Positions 25,366-38,537 are shown, numbered from the stretch's first letter. The stretch is DNA of 64,000 nt from Epiperipatus broadwayi (GCA_028023455.1 JAQFVV010012446.1:1550001-1614000), one strand, 5' to 3'. The notes: a model not told the origin generated them from the letters alone. Numbers and translations are program-made.

Positions 25366-25640
25366 AGTGCAAGCATCAAAATTCTGGCAATAGAATCAAT
25401 CCGAGGACCTTACATTGCAAAATCCGATCCTATATCACTGCACTAAACCATACAGGGGTAAATTATAATGATATAGGATACTCTACACTCCATAAAGAGT
25501 TCAAACATCAAAACTACAAATGCCAGAAAATGTGCAGTTTGGTGCAATGGGTAGAGCATCCAACTGGGGATCAGGAAATCCCAGGATCATTTCTGTCACT
25601 CACAGGTCTGGGATTCAAACATTTTATAAACTTCCAAGAA
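25365..25640. repeat. Two tRNA-like SINE fragments
   Basis: At about 25375-25450 the minus strand resembles the head at 6430-6506 ('atggtttagtgcagtg' and 'ggattgattcta'). At about 25535-25625 the plus strand shows a different head with A box 'tggtgcaatgggtagagcat' and a B-box-like 'tctgggattcaaac'. Similar words ('agagttc', 'catcaaaa') flank the first piece. Overlapping frames here are artefacts. Confidence 0.5.
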
Positions 25641-26440
25641 ATAAAGTCATATGCATTTTTTTAATCCTCCAGTTGTATATAATTTCTTTTGAAACTGATT
25701 TTAATAACGTATATATATATATATGTAGATATGCATTATTAATCCCTTCTTTGTTAACTAAAGTATAACATACATATGTATACAATACCTTTATTGTTAG
25801 AAGGTTGCCTTGACAACAGTTTGAAATTGTTGATTGTTATTGATACTGGGATTGTTCAGAAGTGTTGACTGGTTTTTAATGATAATATATTCTATACACT
25901 TAAACTAATTTAAACCATGTGACCATATACTTCATTGATAACGATTAGGTTAAAAGTAAATATTGCTGACTTTAGTGAGATTTCCAAGTCATGTTTCCAT
26001 CAGACGTTTATTGTCAGGAATTAAGCAAAACATTTGAATCATCAGATATGACCTTATTTTGCTTTTTTATTAATTTCATTGATTAAAAATAATTTTTGAA
26101 AAAAAACAACATAAATACAAACTTTAAAACGAGTCAGCAATTACAAAATGGAAGCTTTAAAACAATTACAGATTCTTTCATGATTAGTCTTCAAAATGTC
26201 TACCTACAGAGTAAACATTAAACTTTTTCTTGACTCACTGAACTTAAAAATTTTTTTTTCTTCTGATTATTGACAAAAATCATTTTTTGATTAGATATGT
26301 TTTTAATTTTACATTGATTTCAGCGATTTTTGCATTTTAATTTTCCCGTTGATTTACCTGCAGGCTTCTTGGTGGTTCTTGATGGTACTGCAGCATCACC
26401 TAGCAGCCACAGTACATGTAACTGACAACTACTGAATATA

Positions 26441-27577
26441 AACAAAGGCAAAACTCCCATACAGTAATGCCACCCTGTGCCAAACAGAGCAATCAATGGA
26501 TGCCAGAAGGCTTGTGCATAAAATCCCTATCTAGTGCCTACTCATCCAATATCCCCAGACTAGTTTGGCACAGGGTGGCACTACTGTATGGGGAGTTTTG
26601 CCTTTGTTTACAACAAATTATGTGCTAGTATAGAGATGGTGATCATGTGAAGTTTGATGGTTTAACACCAATCCTGCCTAATAGGATAGTGGTGGCTATG
26701 GTTGTTTAAGAGCCAAAGACACCAAAATGTATGGGTGCTGAATTGAGTTCGGACCCATATGACTATATAAGCTATTGAGCTTAGATTGAAGATATTAACA
26801 ATGTTTTCAATTTCATTCTCATAGTTTTGTAGTAAAGTAGAGTTAAAAGGTGGCTGCTGGAGGGTTGCATTAGATCCTAAGATCTAAGTGCAGTGCTCTC
26901 AAATTCAAGGCTCCTCACTGATGATGGCCACAAGCCAGAAACTAATCTGGGGATATTGGATGAGTAGGCACTAGATAGGGATTTTATGCACAAGCCTTCT
27001 GGAATCCATTGATTACTCTGTTTGGCACAGGGTGGCACTACTGTATGGGGAGTTTTGCCTTTGTTTACAACAAATTATGTGCTAGTATAGAGATGGTGAT
27101 CATGTGATGTTTGATGGTTTAACACCAATCCTGCCTAATAGGATAGTGGTGGCTATGGTTGTTTAAGAGCCAAAGACACCAAAATGTATGGGTGCTGAAT
27201 TGAGTTCAGATCCATATGACTATATAAGATATTGAGCTTAGATTGAAGATATTAACAATGTTTTCAATTTCATTCTCATAGTTTTGTAGTAAAGTAGAGT
27301 TAAAATGTGGCTGCTGGAGGGTTGCATTAGATCCTAAGATCTAGGTGCAGTGCTCTCAGATTCAAGGCTCCTCACTGATGATGGCCACAAGCCAGAAACT
27401 AATCTGGGGATATTGGATGAGTAGGCACTAGATAGGGATTTTATGCACAAGCCTTCTGGAATCCATTGATTACTCTGTTTGGCACAGGGTGGCACTACTG
27501 TATGGGGAGTTTTGCCTTTGTTTACAACAAATTATGTGCTAGTATAGAGATGGGGATCATGTGATGTTTGATGGTTT
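26441..27577 (+). repeat. 457-bp tandem array of family A with inverted head
   Basis: Two full units (26564-27020 and 27021-27477) and a partial third (27478-27577) repeat with an exact 457-bp period and only a few differences. Units start 'tttggcacagggtggcacta' and end 'ccattgattactctg'. The segment 26441-26563 is an inverted copy of the end of one unit plus the start of the next, so the array begins with a head-to-head palindrome. The whole block lies between direct repeats 'aactactgaatata' at 26427-26440 and 27578-27591; 11 of those 14 bases cannot be explained by the unit itself. Confidence 0.85.
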
Positions 27578-27771
27578 AACTACTGAATATATTTAATAGG
27601 ATCTAAACTTTTTTATTTTTACAATCATGGGATCAGTGTGCCAAGTTTGGTACATACATCATAGGTTGGCAACCCTTGTTTAAGCTGTGCACATTAAAGG
27701 TACAGAGATCTGGATAAGTGAGAGTGGGTTTACTACTTGAAGATAAAAGCATCAATCACAGAATGTTTTCC

Positions 27772-28170
27772 TGAAGGTTTGTGATGATGGTGTTCTACTT
27801 GTATTTTTATACTGGACTATTTCCATCAGCTAATATGTGTGTTGAATGTCTTTAGAAACTTTAATTTTATTTAAATATTCCAAATACCTTCAACTGTTAG
27901 TAATATCACAGCAAACAGGTTAGTATATGCACCAACTGTTAGTAATATCACAGTAAACAAGTTAGTATATGCACCAACTGTTAGTAATATCACAACAAAC
28001 AGGTTAGTATATGCACTAACTATTAGTAATATAAACAAGTTAGTATGTACACAACGTTTTGAGAGGTATTATTCTCCCCTCTTCTTGAGGTATTGCTGGC
28101 CAGACCAGTGACAGTACTAGCATGGGATTCGAACCTGGGTCCTTAGATTCTTGATTATTGGATTGGTTGC
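27772..28170 (-). repeat. Family B SINE-like element with 42-bp minisatellite
   Basis: On the minus strand it carries a B-box 'aggttcgaatccc' (about 28120-28140) and the block 'ggccagcaatacctcaagaa'. About 27891-28050 holds four 42-bp tandem units (starts near 27891, 27933, 27975, 28017), each with 'caactgttagtaatatcac'. Copies at 31085-31530, 44917-45459 and 47636-48115 have one unit of this motif each, so the array expanded locally. Confidence 0.65.
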
Positions 28171-28734
28171 AGCATAATTAAGAAACATATGGACAGAAAA
28201 TGTAGTGGCAGAAATGAAAAAAGCAAGAGATAGTTTGATTCTGGAAATGAGTAGAAAGGTAGGAAATAGTTATATATAAAATGTTTGGTCATAAATGAGG
28301 CATACGATAGAAATAATACAAAGTAGATTATGGAAAGATCCATTTGAGATGAAAACGGATAACATATATTGATTAATACAATATGAAGATTACATGAAGA
28401 TATATCTTAACCATTAACAAGTATATAATTAATTAGGCTTATTGCACCAAAGTTGTCTAATGGTTCCATGTTATTTTATCATATTTAAAAGAATAGAAAT
28501 GGCAATTGTAGAAATAAAAAGAAAATTTAAAATACAATTAATTTCAAACAAAAAAATATATAGGGTGCTGGTCCTGTTTTTTTTTTTCTGACATATTTTA
28601 CACCCAGATGAATGAAAAAAGAGGGGATTTTATTTAAAAAGAAATAAAAAATTGAAAAAAGGCATAAATTTGAGGAAATAATTACAGAAAAGATAATAAA
28701 TCAAGAATCTGGGAGTTGTCACCAATATCATTTT

Positions 28735-29060
28735 TAACTATTATCGATCAACTGTAGGATAGTCTCCTTCAGTTGTCCAGTTTCTTTGATCCATAGCTTT
28801 TCTTCTCCATATCATATTATCAAACTTCCTTATTTCATCCATTCACCTTACATGTGATCTTTTTCTAAGTCTTTCACAATCTCTTGGAATTCAGGTTTAG
28901 ATTTCATCTGTCCATCTATTATCATATCTTTTAGTGATATGTCTAGTCCAGATCCACTCCAATATCTTCATTCAATGACAGCAATATTTGTTTGTTTTTT
29001 CCACGCAAGTATTTCATTTTCAACCTCTTCTTATTGCACTTAACATGTATCTCTTCATAC
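28735..29060 (-). pseudogene. RTE-type LINE, 3' remnant
   Basis: The minus strand encodes, with frame breaks and stops, a diverged version of the C-terminal region seen intact at 54999-55444: 'IPRDCERLRKRSHVRWMDE', then 'RKFDNMIWRRKA', and ends near 'QLIDDS/NG'-like codons. It is a 5'-truncated dead copy of the same or a closely related RTE family. Adjacent DNA to about 29570 shows no recognisable coding. Confidence 0.65.
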
Positions 29061-29769
29061 TAAATTAGGTTAATCAAAAAGACTATTTAAGGAAATAGAG
29101 AAATCAAATTGGAGAAAACATGAAACAAAAATGTAGGCCAAAAATTATCATTATTTACATATAATAGATATAGTGTACCAAAAAATGTAATGTCAGATTA
29201 ACATATGGAGGCAGTGCACTAAATTATTGAGAGAGGAAAAAAAATTCGATGTATAGAATGGATTTTAAAAGGATATGGAACATCTGTATTAGATATATAA
29301 ATAGCTAAAAAAATCATTCTAGGAAAGATGCACAGATCATGGATTATTATGAAAGATACAAAAACAACGCTAAAAATATTTTAATGATTTGATAAAATAA
29401 TCTATGATTGGATAAAATGGGGGGAAAAGCAACAACATACAAACATCTCAGTAAAAAAACAGCAACTTAAGGATTGATTAAAGATTCCCAATAGGATTGA
29501 TATAGATATGTGGGAGTCAATGGAATTTTGAAAGCAGTCAATAGAACTCAAGGGGTCAATTAAAGGATATCTCACTTTTTGAAACTCAGATACTCATATT
29601 TTCGAAAATTTCAGATAATTTTCAAACAAGAATAATAATAATCGTATGCACATAATAAATAGATATTGAATTGAATAATAATAATTGTTGTTGTTATTAT
29701 TGATTGACCTGTGCAGTTTTGCACAGTGGAAGAATGCCGCACTCTGGACCATAGGCTGCTAGAATAGAT

Positions 29770-29815
29770 TCCGGCACTTCCGCACGACACTTCCGGTACG
29801 GCACTTCCGGCATTC
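29770..29815. repeat. GC-rich short tandem motif
   Basis: Several imperfect copies of 'cggcacttccg' occur within about 45 bp. This is a local GC-rich spot in very AT-rich DNA. The frame across it on the minus strand has no family features. Confidence 0.5.
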
Positions 29816-30377
29816 AAACTTCTTATGATGTCTCAAACAATAAAGTGATTTAGCAAATAGTTTATACTTTGTGGCTAATTATATATTTTGATTAATAAAG
29901 TTGATTTGAATATACACATTATTTGTATTTTTATTACCCCCCACCTCGGAAATGGTATTTTCATATTCGTTTGCGAATGGCTGTTTCTGATGAATCATTA
30001 TCTACATTTTTTTTAAAAAATTAAATTCATACAAATAAAATTCAGATATAAATTTTTATATTCTTAATTTTAAACAATTTTTTGATCTGACAAAAATTTT
30101 ATTTTTTCAAAAGTTAACTCAAGTTGTCATTTCCACAAAAGAAGAAAAAAACCTACAAATATATATAAGTCATCAGGTCATATTGAAATTCAATACTTTA
30201 ATATTTTTATCAAAATAGTTGTCTTTAAAGCCAGTTGGATTCGAAAGTACTGTCAATGAAAATGAATTACATATTGGAAAATATTTAAAAATCAACACTA
30301 TTAATATATATTTGTGAGAGAAAATATTTTTTTTTACATTTAAATTTTGATAAATAGATTATATAAATATTTTTTCC

Positions 30378-30472
30378 ATATATAGCATCTGCCAGGAGGC
30401 GAACCCACAACAACCGTCTAGCAACCAACTGCAAGGCGGCTGCGCTGACCTCTCGGCTAACAACGCTCGACG
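30378..30472 (-). repeat. tRNA-derived SINE head (minus strand)
   Basis: Reverse complement shows 'gccgagaggtcagcgcagc' and a B-box-like 'gggttcgcctcc', closely related to the SINE at 23910-24012. It is followed on the minus strand by an A-rich stretch. A clear target duplication is not visible. Confidence 0.6.
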
Positions 30473-31084
30473 AGTGAAAAGTTAATATATTACCACAATG
30501 AGGAAAAGACTTCTAAAAAGCTTCTATAATCATTTCATTTTCTGGGCAATGCGTTGTTTTAAAGTTTTATTTCAATTCCCCCAACAACATAGAATTATAT
30601 AATCGCTGACAGGTTTCAAATGAAATAAAATTCAATATTTATAAATGCCCCTTTTTAAATGCAATCGGCAAATTTAATTAAGTTTTAAATTAGAATACAT
30701 TTATTTCTAAGCATTATTTAGATAAATTTATGTATAAACACCATATTCACGTTATATTTATAAATGTTATATATAGAGTACGTAAAAATACACACTCTTA
30801 TCAAGCTTTTAAAAATACCCTCAACCCCAGACCGCGGTTTCTGCCTCTAGCGTCATCAGTGAGGTGCTAGGGAATAAAAATACTAGAACTAGTCCAGCAT
30901 TTTATCAATGCCTAACTATTGAGAAGAAAATCTGAAACTTTCAGACATCTAAATGTCCAAAAATCCAGCTATCTAACTCAAATAGCAGTATGGGACTGAA
31001 ATAAATTCAGATACACCATATATTAATAGCTCTGGCAATATAAAATCAATTTAACCATATTCACGAATTGTTAAGTGTGCGCGT

Positions 31085-31530
31085 GAAAGTTTGTGATGAT
31101 ACCTCACCATCATCTAACATTGAATAAATAAAACCTGTAAACTTTATTTAAATTTTCCAATTACATTCAACTGTTAGTAATAAAACACAGGTTAGTATAT
31201 ACATAATGTTTCAGGTGGTATTATTCTCCTCTCTTCTTCGGGTGTTGCTGGCCTGACCAGTGACAGTACTAGCATGGGATTCGAACCTGGATCTTTAGAT
31301 TCTCGATTATTCAATTTTAAGGTAATTCCAGGTTCAATTCCCATATTCATTGGTTAGGCTAGAAACGTCTGAAGAAGAGAGGCAAATAATACGCTCAAAA
31401 CATTATGTATATATTAACCAGCATACCACTACTAACAATAGTTGAATGTAATTGAAATTTTTTAATAAAGTTTATAAAAAAATTTCTAAAGACTTTCAAT
31501 ATTTAATGATAAATAATGGAAACAGTCCAA
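31085..31530. repeat. Family B palindromic SINE-like element
   Basis: Two inverted copies of the family B sequence meet near 31310: left half on the minus strand (B-box 'aggttcgaatccc' read on minus, 31265-31300), right half on the plus strand ('aggttcaattccc', about 31332-31345). Both contain the 'gaagaagagagg' block followed by a version of 'caaaacattatg'. It is an inverted dimer of a tRNA-related SINE-like unit. Confidence 0.6.
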
Positions 31531-32726
31531 AATATAAGCAGAAACAAATTGTTAAGGTTGGATTTGTATAAGTTTAACTGCTAGAAAAGGTTTTCAACTA
31601 ATTAATAAATGAGATAAAAATAGTTATGTCAAAACATTTATTACATCTATTAACATCAATAATGTATTTACAACAATTTAAAGAATTATCCAACTATTAC
31701 AGTTATTGAAATTACAACTGCATCATTATTGACAGTAAAAATCAGCGATTTGGAAGAAGGCCAACTCTTTCTAATAGAATCAAACACTTTTGGACATGTT
31801 GGCTTGCCTTGTGAAAGATACAATAATATTTTCCACTAACAATTTCCTGCTTAAAACTTACATATGCCTGATGGTACTCTAGCAGATAATGGATAACAGA
31901 TCTTGCTAACAGAATAATTCCCACTATGAATTATTATTCTGAATATTAAATCTTGTCCCAAATGAATCTTTATTTTATAGCTAGCTTATCTACCACATTG
32001 TGAAAAGTCAGATTTACTGATTTACTTACATGATTGGCTGGTTTATCATTATCTATTTGCTTACATTATTGTTGTTTCATTGGTCAGCTATATTACACAC
32101 TGAATTTGTTTAGGAGATCTCTATAGATTGGACAAACTCATTATTGAGAAATGTTAATATTATTTCTACATCCAGAATATTCATCAGTGTGTTCCAGTGG
32201 AAAGATGACCAGGTGTCTCTCCAAGCTGCCTGTGATGTCAACAAGTATTATGCAGCAAAGTAGTTTACATGTCCACCACAAAATTTTAAGGTATTTGCAT
32301 GTCTGGACCACATTATATGGCATGAAATGTAGCAATATGTTTCAAAGTTTCATAGATAATCTTTAATCCTCTCCTTGCAATTGAAAAATCTTCCAAAACA
32401 TTTGAAAATGCTATTGTAACCCACAGTTTTGCTGCCATACACAGTTTAAATCACTACACACATTTCTGTAACAGTTTATGCCAAATTAAAACAAGATTCA
32501 ATGTTAGAACATTTTATCATTATTAAAGTACACAATGTTTTGCCCCATTTCATATCGTAACATGTAATTCAGATATATCGTTTACCTTAAAATTTTTATG
32601 GTAAAATAGCTAAACAATGATATAATATAATACAACCATTTTTTGAAAGATAGTTTTGCAGATAGGTAACTTGGAAAAAGAATCAGTCCTGTCACTTTTC
32701 ATTTGGGATGCACTATATATATATAA

Positions 32727-33008
32727 CAATAAAAATAATAAATATAACAGTAATTAACTATTACATAGTCTTTCAATCTGCATAAACTTTCAGTTAATTC
32801 CTTAACCTGCCTCAATTGCACGGGTAAGCTACTAACATTAAAATTTGGGATTCATGGGATTTGAGTTGATGACGTTTGCTTCCGTTTTGTTTTTGATTTT
32901 TTGAATTTAATGGCAATTGAGGCAGCTTAAGGAATTAACCGAAAGTACTTCTGCAGATTGAAAGTTTATATAATAATTAATTACCGTTACATTTATTATT
33001 TTTATTGT
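32727..33008. repeat. Inverted repeat, about 95-bp arms
   Basis: Arms about 32727-32821 and 32911-33008 are reverse complements with some mismatches ('ttaattccttaacctgcctc' on the left and its complement on the right; outer ends 'aacaataaaaataata' and 'tattatttttattgtt'). The spacer of about 90 nt is less AT-rich. Probably a MITE. Confidence 0.65.
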
Positions 33009-33238
33009 TCTTACAATAGTTTTTAATTAACGGACATTTTATTTGTATTACATATATATAATAAAATGTTTAAAAGTTAATTTGTCAGAAAATAATTGTT
33101 TACATGACTAGTATCGATGACATAATCAGAGATCGCAGTCATTTAAAAATTACCAATGCCCTTTTTCTAAACGTTTTACTTTTTTTTACTAAAAAGTTAG
33201 GTCTGCTTATATATGTATACAAAAAAAAGTCTTTTTTG

Positions 33239-34015
33239 AGTTAAATCGTGTATTATTTTGCTTAAATTCCAGACGTTTAAATTTGAGAAGTTTCATGTTC
33301 AAAGTGATTAAGAAGTTACCGTAGGCCAATCCAACAGGCAAATTAATAAAAATGCCTTCAATCAAAAGTTAAATACATAAACTTTTACTTCACATTTTTT
33401 AAACTATAATTTTAAACAGCATTAAACTGTTGCACATGCGCTTTAGATTTTTAAATATAAAATGAATGAATACTAACACTTCAGCAACCACATGATAAAG
33501 TCTTCGGAAAAGATAGAATGTGCAACAGTTTAATGCTGTTTAAAATTATAGTTTATAAAATAAACATCGCGCTATATAAAATAATTGACTTATTCACATT
33601 TTTTAGAAACTGTCACACACCTGATTTTATAATGCTAAAATATTTTCTAATTTTGAAAAATATGATTTGAACACCATGAGAGAGACTATTGAAATATTAA
33701 AAAGACCGGGTGATTTAAATAAATCTGATGAGGCTCAACGTATTTCAGTCTTGTACAGCCATTTATTCTATCTCTTTCTTCCAAAATCAACTTGAAATCA
33801 ATTAATTGTAAAACGGAAGGGAATAAAATTTTGTTAATCCACCATTCTGAATAATCAACTATCAAATATATATTGTAAATTAATTAGAAACTATTAAATA
33901 TATATTTATTTGTTCTTTACTTCATTAAGATCTTAATTTTGATAATGACGAATGCTATTTCGTAGATATGTCGGGAATTTAAACAAAATAATGCACGGTT
34001 TAACCCAACTAAGAT
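33239..34015. mobile_element. Family E TIR element (copy 2) with nested palindrome
   Basis: Left end 'gttaaatcgtgtattatttt' and right end 'aaaataatgcacggtttaac' are inverted and match the ends of the element at 12708-13188. Internal blocks are shared too. A nested palindrome lies at 33398-33557 (arms of about 40 bp, including 'cagcattaaactgttgcaca', spacer of about 80 nt). That segment is absent from copy 1, so it is a later insertion. No ORF. Confidence 0.65.
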
Positions 34016-34175
34016 TTTATTTACATCATATAACCGCGAAAATATTAAATATAATGTATAATAACATGATCAGTTCTGATTCTAAATATAACGTATAATA
34101 ACATTATCAGTCTTGATTCCTTGTCAATTGTAAGCAAGGTTAAAAAAGATGTTTTTGATTATTTTTTCTCTATAT

Positions 34176-36351
34176 TGTAACGAGCACAGACGACGTTACA
34201 TTATTTTTTTTATTATTAAACATTAAAATAAAAAGTTCGCATTTAAAATTTTTTTTTAAGACAGAAAAATTGAAAATAAATTCTACCTTAAACTCGTATA
34301 TATATAAATCGCACAAATGAGAAAAATTATTAAAATAAAACCTTATTAAAGAAAAAGTATTTTAAAACTAAATTTTAAAAAGATTTGGAGATAAAATTAT
34401 ATCTTTAAATTTATCTTTAAATATATCTTTGGATTTGGAAAACAGTTAATTAATGTTATGGAAATGATTATTTTAATTAGTCCAAGTGAATAAGCCTTGG
34501 GCATTTAAATGTATAAACAACGGTCAGATAGGAAAACAATAAAAACTTATAGCAAATAAAAATAAATCCCTATGGAATCGGACCTCAGTGAAAAGACCAC
34601 CATCATCGATGACATAATGTTGAGTCAATCCTTAAGATTAATATAAAAGAAAAAGTTGCAAATTAATTGATTATTACGATGTGACTATATGTGTTAGTGC
34701 GGAGTTGAAGGAGAAGGGATTGAAAAGACGCACTCTTCAATCCCTTCAGTTCTACTAGGAAGAAAGAGAAATGAACTATCGTTTTCTACATTGAGGACCA
34801 GCTGGAGTAAAAAACCTCCGGATGAATAAATAAAACGGCCAACAGAATACCAATCTTTTTTGGACGGCATGGGAATTCACGTTCAAATGGCAAGCAACAG
34901 ATAAAGATGAACTGTTTAAAACCGTAAGAACTTTATAATTAATGAACATTAAATTAAAAACTTTCCGTATTTAAATAATACAAATAGAATCCTATCTGAC
35001 CAACATAAATTAATATTAATAATGTCATTTGATGTATTTTTTTTTTATTTTATTTAAAATCATTTCCATTTTTTTTTGTTCTTTTAAGTTTCTATTATGA
35101 TTTTTGTTTTTCGTTAGACTAAATTACATAAATGTTAAACTTTAGTCGGGCGTGAATGGCTATATAGATTTGTAAAGTTATATTAGGGGAGGGTAATCTT
35201 AGGTTATTCGTTTCATAGTTGAATTAGGTCAATGAATTGGATATATTGGTGTAATTAGTAGATGTAGTACAAGATTCGCTATGGGCAGAATTGCTTTATA
35301 CGCCGCACACACTCATTTTGCCTATGGGAGGAATTATAAGACGAAGACTGCAGTTCCTTCCTATGGAGTTTTTTTTATTGCTCTGATCATCAGATAGATG
35401 TAATATTCCTATCTGATGAGAAGCAGTTTCTTCTCTTAATCTAATTGTGCTGCCGTATTTGTATTACATTGAACACATCGATATATCAGATGGATTGAAG
35501 TTTGTTTTGACTGCGAACCTTTGGCCTAAGGTTGAACAAGGATTGAATATTTTCTTTTCAAATGCAAATCTATGTAGTCTATTCATACTTAACACCCTAA
35601 ATAAAGATGCATTAAATTTAAGTTGGGTATATAGACGCTTGCATGGGTTCATTACTGGTTAATTGTTTTTGGTTTTCATATGTGATCAAAATATATAGAC
35701 ATTCGGTAAATACTGATACCTTATGGTGAGTATCTAAGATGTATTTATTCGGATGTCTTTTAAGTTATTGGTGTTAATGCGGTGTCTTATGATGAACACC
35801 ATTGGGGTTCTTGTATTCCCTATGCAATTGACGGTATCAATGATTTTGTATTTGGATCGTTTATGTTTACTTTGAAATGTTTTTGACCGTGTAATCTATG
35901 TAACCGATCTATACTCAACATTATAAAACAAACTTTCATAAATCCATCTGTGCAAACTTAATTAAAATGTAAACTTATAATATTATAAAAATTAAAATAT
36001 AAATTTAAATTATAAAATCAAATTAAAATCTAAAATAAACATACTAAAATAATAATGTTAAATTTTATATATATATATGTGCGTAAATAAATTTTTGTAT
36101 GTTAATTACTGGCAGTGGCTTATTTTATTCCTTTTTTATATATTCTTAGATAAGAATTTATATTATATTAATTAATCTCTGCTACTCCTTGAGATAGTGA
36201 CTTGGGCTAACGACCGGAATCAAAATTTAAAAAAATTTTTTTTTTTTTGACTTGCGTATCTGCCTACTTTATAAATTTTTCTAGGTTCAAATGCCTAGAT
36301 GGCGCCCTGTAGTGCAAATTACGGTAAGCTCACTTTCTCCGGATCGTTACA
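34176..36351 (+). mobile_element. Solo LTR, family L (copy B, 2176 bp)
   Basis: Starts 'tgtaacgagcacagacg' and ends 'ctccggatcgttaca', with ATAT on both sides (34172-34175 and 36352-36355), consistent with a 4-bp target duplication. Same length as the LTR at 56949-59124. A stem-loop-prone block around 34710-34751 ('gaagggattga' and 'tcaatcccttc') is conserved in the other copies. No internal region follows, so this is a solo LTR left by recombination. The frames inside have no known domain. Confidence 0.8.
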
Positions 36352-36516
36352 ATATATTTATTAATGTAAAAACATTACGTATTATTACATAATATATTTA
36401 CAAATAGGTTAACTTTTGCACTGTGATGACTTTTAATTGTTATGTACATGAATAAATTCACATACGTAGTATTTCAAGGCAGTATGTAATTTGCTTAAAC
36501 TGAATGTTTCTTAGAG

Positions 36517-36974
36517 GGGTTTGAACACAGGATGTTTTACCTATTCATCCTTCACTCCATCCTAAGCAACTGATATGCATGACCACACTCATTCAAAAAA
36601 GATACATGATACCCAATAAACCTAATTTGTGCAGAATCAGCACTTATCATTTGGGGCCAGATCATATAATCTCCCACAAGATATGTGATCACTGTTTGGT
36701 TTTTCAATGAAATGAATGGATAGTTGCCAGAATGAGAAAATTAAAGCTGTCCATTAAAGTTTGAGGAATGGCTACCTTAATATAAACCAAGCACTGATTG
36801 TATATATGTGTGAAAGATTATGATCTGGCCCGACTGATGAGTGCTGGTTCTGCACAAAATAAATATATTGAGTATCATGTATCTTTTTCACATGAATGTA
36901 GTCATGCATGTCAGTTGTTTGAAATGGAGTGGAGGATGAATAGACTGAAAAATCTCTGAGTTCAAACCCCTCTA
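36517..36974. repeat. Palindromic SINE-like element
   Basis: Left (36517-36700) and right (36780-36974) arms are inverted copies. Each includes the 'actgatgagtgctggttctg' block and ends outward in a B-box-like 'gttcaaacccct'. It is an inverted dimer of the unit found singly at 7560-7765. The minus-strand unit is on the left, the plus-strand unit on the right. Confidence 0.65.
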
Positions 36975-37739
36975 ATTACATTTATAGTATTGTAAATAAT
37001 AATTATTAAAAAGTTGGCATTAGGTTCTTTGTCATGATTCAACAATTTTTAGCAGATAGAAATGAAAACACTACCAAATACTTTATAATATGATTATTAT
37101 CATCGGCAGCAGTCATTCACAAATCCTTATGGCCATTCCAATTTCAAGAAATAAAAAGACAAAACAACAATAGCAGTACTACTAATAATAGTAGTAATAT
37201 AATAGAAATGAGTTTTGCAATGACTTTACAAATTAATCTGTGAAACTAAAGCAGGTCCACATTAAAACACGCTGATCTGTTACTTATTTGACATTTTACA
37301 GTGCTATCTTTTAACTGTCACTTACATTTTTTTTTCTTTCTGAAACACTTCAAAAATAAGACAAATTCTTTGGTTGGTTTTTCTGTGTGGGGGATATTAC
37401 ATGATATTTTAAACACAAAACATTCCTCACAGTATAAGACAATTTGCTTTGATATTCACATTGTAAGTAAAACTGAGCTCGGTGAGTATGTGTGAAGGCA
37501 CATGTATACATAGTGTGTACTAGTGAAAAGGTGAACCGATTTACTCACCGAGGCACTTGCAACACCATTTGAATTTGAATCAATGCATGTATTGCATAGC
37601 AATGCCATTTAGCTATTCACCACAAAAATTATAAGATGTTACTACATCTGGATCAGGAATTATAACATGGGATGTGATAGTGCACTTGGTAGCTTTGTCA
37701 ATTCATCATCAATGTTCTTTCTGAATGATTCTCACAATT

Positions 37740-37810
37740 CATGGCTTCACTGTCAATCATAGTCTGAATCATTTCAAACATTTCAGTAACAGTTTTGCCA
37801 ATTTAAAATG
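37740..37810 (+). repeat. Dispersed repeat fragment
   Basis: Matches part of the repeat at 300-470 and 32400-32490: 'aatcatttcaaacatttcag' followed by 'taacagttttgcc'. The function and class are unknown. Confidence 0.4.
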
Positions 37811-38537
37811 AACTAAAGCTAACTTCATTGTTCTACTGTGAGTTAAGGTATAAAACCTATAATCATATTTCATGAGGTAACTCTTGCTCCAAGCATGCTA
37901 ATGTCTTAAAGATTTTTATGCTGAATAACTAAACTATGTTTTAATTGACATGTGTGTTGGTTCAGAGATGGTACTAGAGACAAGCTAGAGATTGAACGAG
38001 TCAGCAGCCACTCTTTCACTGGGACACTCTTACATATATATATATATAGATTGTTCTTAAAATTCTGTAGTCTTTTAAGTGATAAAAAAAATCACTGCGT
38101 TAAAAAAAAAGTAAATTTAGGTACAAAAGAGAATGATTATTAGTATAAAAAATCTTCTGAGATTTGAAGTCAGAGTAATTGTCAAGATTCATCCCAATCT
38201 GAAGAAACACAAACCACTGAAACATTCTTCTGCTTCAGTAAACTGAAATCAATTTTATTCTCCAATATGTAAATATGAAACTAGTTGAGATTCCATATAC
38301 TTAAGAAAGGAATATATAAAAACAAAATAAATGAAGCATTTCTGAGTTAATTTTGAGTTTACTTTTAATGAAAAAAAGAGAAAAATCTCAAAATGCATTT
38401 AATCTAGTTCATAACTTGAAGTCTATTTTTTAAAAATAATAATGATTTTATTATTTAAAATAAGAGATCTGTTTCATGTAATATATATAACAAAATTTCA
38501 AATTTTATGAACATTATAATACTGTTACACCAATTGC

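Noticed and set aside
27891-28050. A CRISPR array
   Set aside because: The 42-bp units are contiguous tandem repeats without unique spacers and lie in an animal SINE-like element.
34176-36351. Protein-coding genes at 35447-35662 on either strand
   Set aside because: Both frames lie in a non-coding LTR, overlap each other and are not conserved as open frames in the other LTR copies.
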